Shown: positions 8,528 to 18,675 of the stretch, piece after piece
Numbering within the stretch: position 1 is the stretch's first letter
How the letters are laid out: each line of letters opens with the position of its first letter
NCBI GenBank assembly: GCA_022562085.1
Contig: JADFPY010000009.1
Coordinates: forward strand, 1-42,008
DNA: 42,008 nt
Direction of reading: 5' to 3'
Source: a candidate division KSB1 bacterium
Lineage (GTDB): Bacteria > Zhuqueibacterota > Zhuqueibacteria > Oceanimicrobiales > Oceanimicrobiaceae
Translations under genes and position numbers: made by a program
The notes under the pieces: model-generated
Told to the model about the DNA's origin: nothing
The model's database searches: none
Seen by the model: only the letters and a program-made list of their open reading frames with translations

Positions 8528-8543
8528 TGGCATAGTGTTTGCA
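8528..8543 (+). promoter_or_regulatory. Sigma-54 (-24/-12) promoter of dnaK
   Basis: TGGCATAGTGTTTGCA fits TGGCAYR-N4-TTGCW exactly, with GG at 8529-8530 and GC at 8541-8542. The first seven bases are identical to the dnaJ promoter. The dnaK start lies 122 bases downstream, after a leader of roughly 110 bases with a strong AAGGAGG site. Confidence 0.78.
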
Positions 8544-8653
8544 AAAAAGCAGGAAGTTCGTTTAGAAACTGCCATTTTAGCATTCATTTTGAAGCTAAAC
8601 GGAGTCTCTCTGAACACCGTTCACAATAGAATTTTGAAATTTAAAGACCTTAA

Positions 8654-10582
<1,929 letters not shown>

Positions 10583-10610
10583 GCCTATTAAAAAATAACT
10601 AACTTGCCAT

Positions 10611-10643
10611 AAGGCGGGGAATAGTTAATTTCTCGCCTTTTTT
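10611..10643 (+). terminator. Rho-independent terminator after dnaK
   Basis: AAGGCGGGGAA pairs with TTTCTCGCCTT (two G-T wobbles), followed by a T run. It ends the dnaK transcript 28 bases after the stop codon. Confidence 0.85.
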
Positions 10644-10747
10644 GGATCAAATATTGGTTGATTTTACTAAAATTTACTTGATTTTGAAGGATTTATTTTT
10701 AATATAGCCTACTCAGAAAAAAACAATTTAGAGGAGAGCGGAAAAAA

Positions 10748-11542
10748 ATGAGTTTGACGAAAATAACGTCTGTTGTCACTGTTGTAGTCAGTTTAGTAAT
10801 ATTTTCTTGCGGTCCCGAGCTTGCAGACAAGGAGTATGAGTTAATTGAACAAGCAAAAGTTTTTGAAGATGAAGGTGATTTTAAAAATACTCTGAAGGCC
10901 TATAAAAAACTGTTGAATAAATATCCTGAAAGTACATATTCTCATGAAGCTCTATTTAAGATAGGTTCGTCATATTTTTATATGAATGATTTTGATGAAA
11001 CTTCCGAGACATTTCGTCAACAATTTAATAACAACCCAAGCGGTAAATTTGATTCAGTAGCCAGATTAATGATCGAATGTGGTGAAGATAATAAAATAAC
11101 TGAGGAGGAACTTCTTACTTTAGCTCAAATATGTGAAGTTGGTGAAGTTTACGAGGAAGCTATTAAAGCTTGTAAAAGAAAATTGAATGACTTTCCGGAT
11201 AGTATGACTTCAGATGAAACAATAGAACGAATAGCATTCCTTTATTACAATAATATTCATGATTTCAAAAAAGCAATCGTGTATCATGAGCGCTTGATTA
11301 AGGATTACCCCGAAAGCGAGTTTGTGAGCCGGGCGCGATTTATGATTGGCTTTATTTATGCCAACAACCTGGAAAACTACGAGTTGGCTAAGCAGTGCTA
11401 CAATGAATTTCTCGAGCTGCATCCTGAAAGCGAACTTAGTGAAAGCGTAAAATGGGAGCTTGAGCATTTGGGACAGGATGTTAATAGTCAGTTGGATGAT
11501 TTATTTGGGAATGAAAAATCAAACGACAAATCGACTAAGTGA
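10748..11542 (+). CDS. TPR-repeat lipoprotein (YbgF/BamD-like architecture)
   Basis: 264 residues. The N-terminus is a lipoprotein signal with probable lipidated cysteine C21 (IFSC). The mature part contains four to five TPR-like helical hairpins, with the repeated pattern of a helix, then KYPES/DFPDS/DYPES/LHPES, then the next helix. The xPES spacing is typical of YbgF/BamD-like periplasmic TPR proteins that scaffold envelope complexes. A GAGGAG ribosome site precedes ATG 10748. It is flanked by terminators on both sides and is therefore probably transcribed alone. The specific partner is unknown. Confidence 0.8.
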   Translation: MSLTKITSVVTVVVSLVIFSCGPELADKEYELIEQAKVFEDEGDFKNTLKAYKKLLNKYPESTYSHEALFKIGSSYFYMNDFDETSETFRQQFNNNPSGKFDSVARLMIECGEDNKITEEELLTLAQICEVGEVYEEAIKACKRKLNDFPDSMTSDETIERIAFLYYNNIHDFKKAIVYHERLIKDYPESEFVSRARFMIGFIYANNLENYELAKQCYNEFLELHPESELSESVKWELEHLGQDVNSQLDDLFGNEKSNDKSTK

Positions 11543-11566
11543 TATTTAAGAGCTGTCAGTTTCAAG

Positions 11567-11622
11567 AAAGCCGAATTTATTAATCGCGAGATTTTTTTGT
11601 GTTAATTAAATTCGGCTTTTTT
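11567..11622 (+). terminator. Rho-independent terminator
   Basis: A long stem, AAAGCCGAATTTA with TAAATTCGGCTTT, extended by a TTAAT/ATTAA pairing and followed by T residues. It ends the TPR lipoprotein transcript. Confidence 0.85.
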
Positions 11623-11875
11623 ATGTTTAAGTGAACACAGTGAGTACAAAGAAGTAAAGATCACAAAGGTTTTTCCCCAAAGGAACTTTTGAGATTTTAA
11701 TAAAATTAAATGATTTTCCTTTTGGCTCTCTTCGTTTCTCAGGCTAACCCAAAATTATCCTAACTATGGGAGTTCTGAGTCGGTTTTAACCGGATCGTTT
11801 TAACCTCTTTTTAACACTTTTACTTAGGAACTTTTACCACCTACTTAAGTATATGTATTCGATAATTTTGAGGGG
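11623..11875. other. Intergenic leader before the Bat cluster
   Basis: About 250 non-coding, AT-rich bases. The first part (11631-11670, ACACAGTGAGTACAAAG and following) resembles the A/C-rich dispersed repeats found elsewhere in the window. I could not identify a convincing -35/-10 or -24/-12 promoter, although the long cluster that follows must start here. Confidence 0.4.
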
Positions 11876-12817
11876 ATGATGCATTTTTTGTTTTCTGCTG
11901 TTTTTCTATTTTTTTTCTTTGTAAATATTTGTTTCACGCAAAGTCAGGATACTTCCGCAGTTAGTTCGTTGCTTCAAGCTGGAGCGATCAAGGCGGCTGT
12001 CCAGATAGATCTAAAAGAAGTTCCTCAAAACAGAACCGTCACTTGCACAATCAAAGTTACCTGGCAAGGGGACTTGAGTCGCTACGAGATCGAGGATATT
12101 GAAAGTCCAATCTTGACCAATTTAGAGGAGATTGGTAACTCTTCTTCTAACTGGGTTGGTGATGCAGGTGGAGTGATGCAAGCTGTGCGAACCTATGAGT
12201 ATACTCTTCAGCCGATTGAGCTTGGAATGGCCTATATTGACGGTACAATTATCGAATATAAAGATACAGAATATGGCCAAACGCATCGATTGGTCACGGC
12301 TCGTATGGAAATCAGAGTTGTTAAGCCGATTAAAGAGCGAAGTTTAAAGCCATTTATTTTAGCCGCTTCCGCTTTTTTATTTTTGGCGTTGCTTGTCAGT
12401 TTAGGTTTTGTATTTCTGAAACGAAAACAAGCCCGGGAAGCCGAGTTGGAGAAGCAAGCCCAAGAGTTAATTCCAATTGAGGAGAAATACCTTGCCGACT
12501 TTAAGGAAAAGGTTGATCTTAAAAGTCAGAGTGTAGTTGAAACTTTTTCTTCTCTTTCGAAGATTTTTCGAAGCTATTTGTCTGAAAAATACCAGATCCC
12601 GGCAATGGAAATTACCACTAAGGAAATCACGGGCAAATTGAATGAGTTGGCGGTTTCTGGAAACATAATTAGCCAAGTGGACGAAATCTTGAATTCCTGT
12701 GATGTTGCAAAGTTTTCCGGAGGCCAGGGGGAGAAAAGCACCCTGGAACGCGCCCACACTCTGGTTGAAGATATTTTAAATAAAAACAAAAACTCGATGG
12801 GCGAAGATCGTTCATGA
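11876..12817 (+). CDS. BatD-like membrane protein, first copy
   Basis: 313 residues: a signal peptide (1-21), an extracytoplasmic beta-rich domain (about 35-155) of the BatD type, one transmembrane helix (about 161-184) and a cytoplasmic helical domain (about 215-305) containing YLSEKYQIPAMEITTKEI and CDVAKFSG. The same C-terminal domain occurs in the proteins at 16459 and 20590. By analogy with Bat operons, it probably anchors or regulates the MoxR-VWA machinery at the inner membrane. Two ATGs (11876 and 11879) follow GAGGGG; the second has the better spacing. It lies 121 bases before moxR and opens the cluster. Confidence 0.75.
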   Translation: MMHFLFSAVFLFFFFVNICFTQSQDTSAVSSLLQAGAIKAAVQIDLKEVPQNRTVTCTIKVTWQGDLSRYEIEDIESPILTNLEEIGNSSSNWVGDAGGVMQAVRTYEYTLQPIELGMAYIDGTIIEYKDTEYGQTHRLVTARMEIRVVKPIKERSLKPFILAASAFLFLALLVSLGFVFLKRKQAREAELEKQAQELIPIEEKYLADFKEKVDLKSQSVVETFSSLSKIFRSYLSEKYQIPAMEITTKEITGKLNELAVSGNIISQVDEILNSCDVAKFSGGQGEKSTLERAHTLVEDILNKNKNSMGEDRS

Positions 12818-12938
12818 CTTATTTTTCGCATTTCGCTCATCACTTCTCGTTTTCGTTTTTCGGTTTGGGAACGGGATTTGAAAAAAATAAAAGTAATGAA
12901 TAATTTTTCGTTGCTAAAGAAAACCTTGAGGAGGATAA

Positions 12939-13928
12939 ATGGCTGTTGACATTGAAGCGATAAATAAGAAAATAGAAAAGGAAAGTGAGTTCGTCGATAA
13001 AATATCTGCAGAAGTCGCAAAAGTAATTGTCGGCCAGAAATACATGATCGAGCGTCTCTTGATTGGGCTGCTCGCAAATGGTCATATTTTGTTGGAAGGT
13101 GTGCCCGGGTTGGCCAAAACCATGGCGGTCAAAACTCTTGCTGCCACTGTGCAAACGAAATTTCAACGTTTACAATTCACCCCTGATCTTTTGCCTGCCG
13201 ATTTAATCGGGACTCTAATTTATGATCAAAGAAACGGAAAATTTACCACAAAAAAGGGGCCGATTTTTTCGAATCTGATTTTAGCGGATGAAATTAACCG
13301 CTCCCCGGCAAAAGTTCAATCCGCGCTTTTGGAGGCGATGATGGAACGCCAGGTCACCATTGGGGAAAACACTTTTCCTCTAGATGATCCGTTTCTGGTT
13401 CTGGCAACTCAGAACCCGATTGAGCAGGAAGGTACGTATCCGCTCCCCGAAGCTCAGGTCGATCGCTTTATGTTGAAGCTGTCGGTCGGCTACCCCAACA
13501 AAGAGGAAGAGTTGGAAATTATGCGGCGAATGACAGGCAAAGAGGTTCCGGAAGTCAAGCCCGTCGTCGAACTGAAGGATATCATTTCTGCACGTGATTT
13601 AGTCAAAGAAGTGTATATTGATGAAAAGGTTGAAAAGTACATAATCGATATTGTCTTTGCAACCAGAAACCCCAAGGATTACGGTCTGGATGATCTGCAG
13701 GACTTAATTTCTTTCGGAGCTTCTCCCAGGGCCTCGATTTATTTGCACCAAGCTGCCAAAGCTCACGCGTTTTTACGACGGCGCGGTTATGTGGTCCCGG
13801 AGGATATCCGTGCGATTGGCATGGATGTTTTGCGCCACCGCATCCTGGTAACTTACGAGGCGGAAGCAGAAGAAATCACTCCCGAGGATGTTGTTCGCAA
13901 GGTTTTGAATAAGATTGAAGTGCCGTAG
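12939..13928 (+). CDS. moxR: MoxR-family AAA+ ATPase
   Basis: 329 residues, the usual MoxR size. The Walker A motif is GVPGLAKT (about 53-60) and the Walker B is LILADEINRSP (about 113-123), followed by sensor 1 in LATQNP (about 150-155) and the arginine-finger region EAQVDRFMLKL (about 170-180). MoxR ATPases act as chaperones for metal-cofactor or envelope complexes, normally with VWA-domain partners. Here the partners are the DUF58 protein and BatA/BatB encoded downstream. A GAGGAG ribosome site precedes ATG 12939. In a typical cluster the DUF58 gene follows directly; here about 600 bases of decayed genes intervene. Confidence 0.95.
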   Translation: MAVDIEAINKKIEKESEFVDKISAEVAKVIVGQKYMIERLLIGLLANGHILLEGVPGLAKTMAVKTLAATVQTKFQRLQFTPDLLPADLIGTLIYDQRNGKFTTKKGPIFSNLILADEINRSPAKVQSALLEAMMERQVTIGENTFPLDDPFLVLATQNPIEQEGTYPLPEAQVDRFMLKLSVGYPNKEEELEIMRRMTGKEVPEVKPVVELKDIISARDLVKEVYIDEKVEKYIIDIVFATRNPKDYGLDDLQDLISFGASPRASIYLHQAAKAHAFLRRRGYVVPEDIRAIGMDVLRHRILVTYEAEAEEITPEDVVRKVLNKIEVP

Positions 13929-13947
13929 AATGTTGGACATTTATTTA

Positions 13948-14279
13948 ATGAATTTACCAAATCTGGAAGTGGCTTATGTACCAATTTCAAAACTCAAAGA
14001 TTATCTACTATCGACAACTCACGCGGCCGGGAGAACGAAAGCTGAATTTTTCCGTAAATTCGGATTTAGTGAAACCAATTTAGATTTATTGAAGGAGGCT
14101 TTAATAAATAGCTCATACACAGGAAGTTACTGAAGAGGTTCCATCCCTTTATTGGAAAGAAGTAAATTATTGACGGAACAATCGGTACACCTAATGATAA
14201 GATTATAAATGTAAGAACAGTTTGGATTATAGAAAAAAATCAAACAAAACCTCGTTTTGTCACAATTTATCCGAACTGA
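13948..14279 (+). pseudogene. Decayed DUF6883-like gene
   Basis: The first 60 codons read like a DUF6883 protein: MNLPNLEVAYVPISKLKDYL, then AGRTKAEFFRKFGF. An upstream in-frame ATG at 13930 also exists. The frame then breaks. Its continuation is scattered over other frames: HTQEVTEEVPSLY near 14113-14151, GKK then a stop, then IIDGTIGTPNDKI and VRTVWIIEKNQTKPRFVTIYPN ending at the TGA at 14277-14279. The pieces appear in the order expected for the family, so this is a degraded copy and not several small genes. The domain name is from memory of the family pattern. It sits directly after moxR and is inserted into the Bat cluster. Confidence 0.65.
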
Positions 14280-14301
14280 TCCTTTGATAGAGATTAAAAT
14301 T

Positions 14302-14534
14302 ATGAAAGAATTAGATTTGGTTGACTAACTCATGATATTGAAGAGCATAATCTCAAATCCGGTGATGTTGGCACAGTTGTGCATTGCTATGATGACAAAA
14401 GTGCTTTTGAAGTTGAATTCGTAACGGCAGAAGGTAAGACGATCGCAGTATTGACACTCACAACAGACAATCTCCGTCGATTTGAGAACACTGAAATCCT
14501 GCATGCGCGAGCTATGACACCGTTGGCCGCTTAG
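14302..14534 (+). pseudogene. Frameshifted DUF4926-like gene
   Basis: ATG 14302 encodes MKELDLVD, then a stop at 14326-14328. One base out of frame the sequence continues from 14325 as LTHDIEEHNLKSGDVGTVVHCY and then FEVEFVTAEGKTIAVLTLTT, through to TAG 14532-14534. Together they give the complete pattern of a DUF4926 domain (a short beta-rich protein often found beside DUF6883). A single missing base near 14325 would explain the break, so a sequencing error or a real frameshift are both possible. The TAG ends two bases before the DUF58 gene start. The pair with the DUF6883 remnant suggests one inserted two-gene module, possibly toxin-antitoxin-like, but that role is unproven. Confidence 0.65.
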
Positions 14535-14536
14535 TT

Positions 14537-15415
14537 ATGATCCCCAAAGAAATCCTTAAAAAAGTCAAGCGCATCGAGATTCAAACCCGGGGACTGGTGA
14601 ACGATATCTTTTCCGGTGAATACCACTCGGTGTTTAAGGGCCGGGGCATGGAATTTTCCGAGGTGCGCGAATATCAAATTGGTGACGATATTCGGTTAAT
14701 CGACTGGAATGTATCGGCACGCATGGGGCATCCGTTTGTCAAAGTCTTCGAGGAAGAGCGCGAGCTCACGGTCATACTTTTAGTTGATGTGAGTTCGTCC
14801 GCTGACTTCGGTACTGTTGAACGGATGAAGGGGGAGATTGCTATCGAAATTTGTGCTTTGCTGGCCTTCTCTGCCATTAAGAATAATGATAAGGTCGGAT
14901 TGATTATTTTTACTGATCGCATTGAAAAATTCGTTCCTCCCAAAAAAGGCAAGACCCATGTTCTCCGGGTTCTTAGAGAACTTTTGTACCATGAACCTGA
15001 AGGAAAAGGCACGGACATTTCACTTGCACTCGAATACTTGAGCAGAATCATCACGCGGCGCTCGGTGGTTTTTCTTGTGTCGGATTTTATTTCTGATGAT
15101 TATCAGAAGGCCATGCAGATAGCCAATAAACGCCACGATTTAGTGGCGATTACCATTACCGACCCGCGGGAGATTGAGTTGCCAAATATCGGCTTGGTTG
15201 AATTGGAGGATGCCGAAACCGGCGAAATTATCATGCTCGACACGGCGGATTCGACAATAAGACAAACTTTTACACGGATAACTTCAAACTCAAGAGAGGA
15301 ACGGGACAAAAATTTGCGCTCTATGAATGTGGACAGCATCGATATTCGCACCGACGTTTCGTACATTGAGCCGTTGATCAAGTTCTTTCGGATGCGTGCC
15401 AGACGTTTCCGATAA
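14537..15415 (+). CDS. DUF58 (VWA-like) protein of the MoxR/Bat cluster
   Basis: 292 residues, close to the normal DUF58 length. It begins IPKEILKKVKRIEIQTRGLV and carries the family signature GRGMEFSEVREYQIGDDIRLIDWNVSARMG (split here only by description), followed by a VWA-like domain with the metal-site motif LLVDVSSSADFG (about 76-87). DUF58 proteins are soluble partners of MoxR ATPases. No clear ribosome site precedes ATG 14537, which lies at the end of the decayed DUF4926 gene; the gene may now depend on read-through from moxR. The C-terminus ends in RMRARRFR, typical for the group. Confidence 0.92.
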   Translation: MIPKEILKKVKRIEIQTRGLVNDIFSGEYHSVFKGRGMEFSEVREYQIGDDIRLIDWNVSARMGHPFVKVFEEERELTVILLVDVSSSADFGTVERMKGEIAIEICALLAFSAIKNNDKVGLIIFTDRIEKFVPPKKGKTHVLRVLRELLYHEPEGKGTDISLALEYLSRIITRRSVVFLVSDFISDDYQKAMQIANKRHDLVAITITDPREIELPNIGLVELEDAETGEIIMLDTADSTIRQTFTRITSNSREERDKNLRSMNVDSIDIRTDVSYIEPLIKFFRMRARRFR

Positions 15416-15436
15416 TTTAGAGGGGAGGGTTTTGCG

Positions 15437-16369
15437 ATGAGTTATAAAAAATTGAATTTTTCGCTGTTACTAATCTTGGTTGCAGGGGCGGGTTGCCAAA
15501 ATGCCCCACAACCCAAGTTTGACGGAACGAAAATTCGCGGGTATGCCAGCGCTTTGTACAACCGAGAACTTTACCAGCAGGCAGTGAGTCAGTACAATTT
15601 TTATGTAGACAATTATACCCTCGACGATTCCGAGGCTTCGCAGATAAATTACACCATCGGCAATATTTATTTTGAACGCGTGCATGACTATGAAAACGCT
15701 CTAACTTACTTTTTAAAGATTAAACACCTTTATCCTGAAAGCGAATTATTGGATGAAGTGAACAAAAAGATGGTTGAGTGCCTGGAACGGCTTCAGCGTT
15801 CCGCCGACGCCCAGCAAGTCCTTGAAGAGGCGACGCTTTTGGATCCGTCGCAGGCGCAAGCAAGCCGGCCGGGAGATGTGATTGCTAAAATTGGCAAACG
15901 CCGGATCACTAATGGCGATTTGGACCACGAAATTTCTCTCTTGCAGCCTTACCAGCAAGCGCAATTAAGTGGCAAACGTAAAAAGGTGGAATTTCTTAAA
16001 AAGTTTATTGCAAGTGAATTACTTTATAATACGGCCAGGAGAAAGGGATTAGAGAAAGATAAAGAGGTCATTGAGGCAACCTTCCGGGCGAAGAAAGGTT
16101 TCATGGTTGACAAACTTTTGGCAGAAGAGATTTCAAAAGAAGTGGATATTAATGAATCAGACGTTGAACTTTATTATAAAGCAAATAGAGAGCAATATGG
16201 CGAAAAAGACGGCAATGGCGAAGTGGTTCGTACAAAGCCATTTGATGAAGTAAGAATACAAGTGATGCAGGATCTTATTCGTGAGAAGCAGCAAGAGGCC
16301 TATGACCGCCTGGTTCAAAGGATGATGCGGGCAGAAGCCGTAGACATTTATGATGACAAAGTGAAGTAA
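15437..16369 (+). CDS. Lipoprotein with TPR region and SurA-like N-domain, no PPIase domain
   Basis: 310 residues. A lipoprotein signal ends at C20 (AGAGC). Residues about 35-125 contain two to three TPR-type hairpins. Residues about 145-305 resemble the SurA/PpiC chaperone helices: DVIAKIGKRRITNGDLDHEI, a long helical middle, then EADVELYYKANREQY-type text (here NESDVELYYKANREQY) and the closing helix KPFDEVRIQVMQDLIREKQQ. The parvulin domain normally between these parts is absent, so it is probably a chaperone or scaffold and not an isomerase. The ribosome site is AGAGGGGAGG before ATG 15437. Its place inside the Bat cluster suggests it assists the envelope client of the complex. Confidence 0.75.
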   Translation: MSYKKLNFSLLLILVAGAGCQNAPQPKFDGTKIRGYASALYNRELYQQAVSQYNFYVDNYTLDDSEASQINYTIGNIYFERVHDYENALTYFLKIKHLYPESELLDEVNKKMVECLERLQRSADAQQVLEEATLLDPSQAQASRPGDVIAKIGKRRITNGDLDHEISLLQPYQQAQLSGKRKKVEFLKKFIASELLYNTARRKGLEKDKEVIEATFRAKKGFMVDKLLAEEISKEVDINESDVELYYKANREQYGEKDGNGEVVRTKPFDEVRIQVMQDLIREKQQEAYDRLVQRMMRAEAVDIYDDKVK

Positions 16370-16458
16370 ACCTCTCCTTTTGTCATTTTGGCCCCGACCT
16401 TCGGGAGAGAAATCTTGTGATGAATTAAGTATGAATTGAAATGATAAAAGGAAAATAA

Positions 16459-17499
16459 TTGGCGTACAAGATGAGACATAAATTCAACTTTTTTTTTGCA
16501 TTCGCCTTATTTTTTCCGACAAGCTTCGCATATACACAAGAAAGCTTAATCTCAATTGATTCTAAAATAGATAAGCACACGATTACCATCGGCGATTTGG
16601 TAACCTATTCAATTATTGTCACTCACGCTGCCGAAGTTCAGGTTGAACTGCCGGAATTGGGCGCCAATCTTGGAGCTTTTGAGATTAGAGATTACACGGT
16701 TCATGAACCTGTTTTCGAAAATAATAAGTCGGTAGAACAGGTTGATTATGTTATCTCTACTTTTGATGTGGGAGAATTCGAAATTCCGCCGTTGAGTTTT
16801 TATTATTCTTTCCCGCCGGACTCCACAAAACATGAGCTGAAAACCAGAAAACTAAAAATTCTTGTCGAAAGCCTGAAGCCCAGCGAAGAAGGCGATATCC
16901 GCGGTATTAAAGACCCTCTCGTTTTACCAAGGAATTACCGCAAATGGATTATCTGGGGAAGCATCGGTTTTGCTTCGTTGATTTTAGCAGGCGCTTTATT
17001 TTATATCTGGCGCAGAAAACGTGCAGGCAAAGGTTTGCTGCCTGAAAAAATTGTGCCGTCACGACCTGCACATGAAATCGCTTTGGAGGAATTAACTGCT
17101 ATAAAGGAATCTTCTTTACTGCAGGAAGGTAAAGTTAAAGAGTTTTATGTTCAAATTTCCGAAGTAATTCGCCGGTACGTCGAAGGCCGTTATTTCATAG
17201 TTGCAATGGAATTGACCACCTTCGAATTAATAGAAAATCTGCAACGTTCTGAAATTTCTGCAGAAGAAATTGAAATGTTCCATGAATTCCTCATCACCTG
17301 CGATTTGGTTAAGTTTGCTAAGTACAAGCCAACCAGTGCTAAAAATTCAGCAAACCTTGACGAAGCTTTTGAAATCGTCGAACGAACAAAGCTGGTTTAT
17401 GAAGAACCGGAAGAGTTAGAAACCGAGGCATCCCCAAAAGATGAAAGCCCCTTAAATGATGAAGAACAATTGGCGGAACCCGTAGAGGAACAGAAGTAG
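16459..17499 (+). CDS. BatD-like/DUF4381-like membrane protein, second copy
   Basis: 346 residues: a signal peptide (about 5-26), an extracytoplasmic beta domain (about 28-140), one transmembrane helix (about 157-180) and a cytoplasmic helical domain (about 205-320) with YVEGRYFIVAMELTTFELIENL and CDLVKFAKYKP, followed by an acidic tail. The TTG start at 16459 is favoured because AAGGAAAA is correctly spaced before it; ATG 16471 is an alternative giving a shorter signal peptide. The stop codon directly adjoins the batA start, so the two genes are translationally linked. The C-terminal domain is shared with the proteins at 11876 and 20590. Confidence 0.78.
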   Translation: MAYKMRHKFNFFFAFALFFPTSFAYTQESLISIDSKIDKHTITIGDLVTYSIIVTHAAEVQVELPELGANLGAFEIRDYTVHEPVFENNKSVEQVDYVISTFDVGEFEIPPLSFYYSFPPDSTKHELKTRKLKILVESLKPSEEGDIRGIKDPLVLPRNYRKWIIWGSIGFASLILAGALFYIWRRKRAGKGLLPEKIVPSRPAHEIALEELTAIKESSLLQEGKVKEFYVQISEVIRRYVEGRYFIVAMELTTFELIENLQRSEISAEEIEMFHEFLITCDLVKFAKYKPTSAKNSANLDEAFEIVERTKLVYEEPEELETEASPKDESPLNDEEQLAEPVEEQK

Positions 17500-18495
17500 A
17501 TGTTGACGTTTGCGAATCCAGGTTTATTATCCCTTTTTGTCTTAATACCGATCTTATTATTTTGGTATTTCAAATGGAATAAAAAACGCTTTGGTACTTT
17601 ACGCTATTCAAATCTGGGCGTGGTGAAATCCGTTGAAAAATTTTCGAGCAAAAAGAAATACCGCCATCTTCCTTTTGTTCTTCGTCTTTTAGCTATTTCT
17701 CTTTTAATTCTCTGTTTTGCCAGACCCCAGTCCAGTCACACAGAAGAAGAAGTGATCACCGAGGGGGTTGATATTGTCTTAGCTCTCGATATTTCCAGTA
17801 GCATGTTGGCCGAGGACTTTAGACCGAATAACCGGTTAGAAGCAGCGAAACTAGTGGCTAAGAATTTTATTCAAGGAAGAAAAAACGACCGAATTGGAAT
17901 GGTGGTATTTGCCGCCAAAAGTTTCACACAGTGCCCCCTGACTCTGGATTATGGAATTCTACTCAATTTTATTGATGAAGTGGAAAGCGGTATGATTGAG
18001 GATGGGACTGCGATTGGGATGGCAATTGCCAATGCCGCGAACCGGCTTCGCGACAGCAAAGCCAAGAGCAAGATCGTTATTCTTTTGACGGATGGACAAA
18101 ACAATAAGGGGCAGCTCGATCCGATTACAGCCGCTAAAGTCGCTCAAGCGTTTGACATCAGAATCTACACCGTAGGTGTCGGTAAACGAGGCACAGCGCT
18201 TTATCCGGTCGATGATCCGATCTTTGGGAAACGATATGTGCAAATGCCCGTTCAAATAGATGAAAAGACTTTGAAAGCAATTGCTAAAATAACCAAAGGT
18301 AGTTACTACAGGGCAACAGATAAAGAAAGCCTTGATAAAATTTTTCAGGAAATCGATCAACTGGAAAAAACCAAAATCGAGATAAAACAATTCTCACGTT
18401 TCAAAGAATTGTTTTCAACATATTTGTTTATGGCCTTAGGTCTCATAGTCGTTGAGGTTGTGCTGACAAATACTAAATTTCGAAAGATCCCGTAA
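17500..18495 (+). CDS. batA: BatA, VWA-domain membrane protein
   Basis: 331 residues. Two transmembrane helices lie near the N-terminus (about 7-24 and 58-75) and one at the C-terminus (about 304-324), with a von Willebrand A domain between them facing the periplasm. The MIDAS motif is DISSS at 97-101, followed by the conserved TDGQNNKG region (about 202-209). In Bacteroides and relatives BatA/BatB form complexes implicated in aerotolerance and envelope integrity. ATG 17500 directly follows the preceding stop. The next gene, batB, is a paralogue of nearly the same length with its MIDAS at the same residue number, pointing to an ancient tandem duplication. Confidence 0.93.
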   Translation: MLTFANPGLLSLFVLIPILLFWYFKWNKKRFGTLRYSNLGVVKSVEKFSSKKKYRHLPFVLRLLAISLLILCFARPQSSHTEEEVITEGVDIVLALDISSSMLAEDFRPNNRLEAAKLVAKNFIQGRKNDRIGMVVFAAKSFTQCPLTLDYGILLNFIDEVESGMIEDGTAIGMAIANAANRLRDSKAKSKIVILLTDGQNNKGQLDPITAAKVAQAFDIRIYTVGVGKRGTALYPVDDPIFGKRYVQMPVQIDEKTLKAIAKITKGSYYRATDKESLDKIFQEIDQLEKTKIEIKQFSRFKELFSTYLFMALGLIVVEVVLTNTKFRKIP

Positions 18496-18502
18496 AATTA
18501 GC

Positions 18503-18656
18503 TTAACCACAAAAACACAAAGTTTCACAAAGAATTAAATTGTATGGGTATTGGAAATTCGCAATCGACACAGACCAAAATATATTTTGATTGTTTTAAT
18601 AGTGCTCAAAATTAGAAATAAATCTTAGATATGACCTTAGTGCCCTTTGTGGTTAA
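18503..18656. repeat. Inverted pair of ACCACAAA-type repeats between batA and batB
   Basis: TTAACCACAAA at 18503-18513 is the exact reverse complement of TTTGTGGTTAA at 18646-18656. The flanking sequences (AACACAAAGTTTCACAAAG on the left; TTAGTGCCCTTTGTGG on the right) are of the same A/C-rich repeat type in opposite orientations. The element fills almost the whole 180-base gap between two genes of an otherwise compact operon. It could form a long-range RNA stem affecting expression of batB and the genes after it. Confidence 0.6.
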
Positions 18657-18675
18657 ATAAATTACTCAGAATAAT

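Noticed and set aside
14113-14136. TGA at 14131 after SYTGSY as a possible second selenocysteine codon
   Set aside because: The sequence after it is out of frame with the family and contains more breaks; decay explains it better, and no suitable hairpin was seen.
16371-16410. CTCTCC ... GGGAGAG pairing after the SurA-like lipoprotein gene, as a terminator
   Set aside because: There is no T run after it and the following gene belongs to the same cluster; termination here is not supported.
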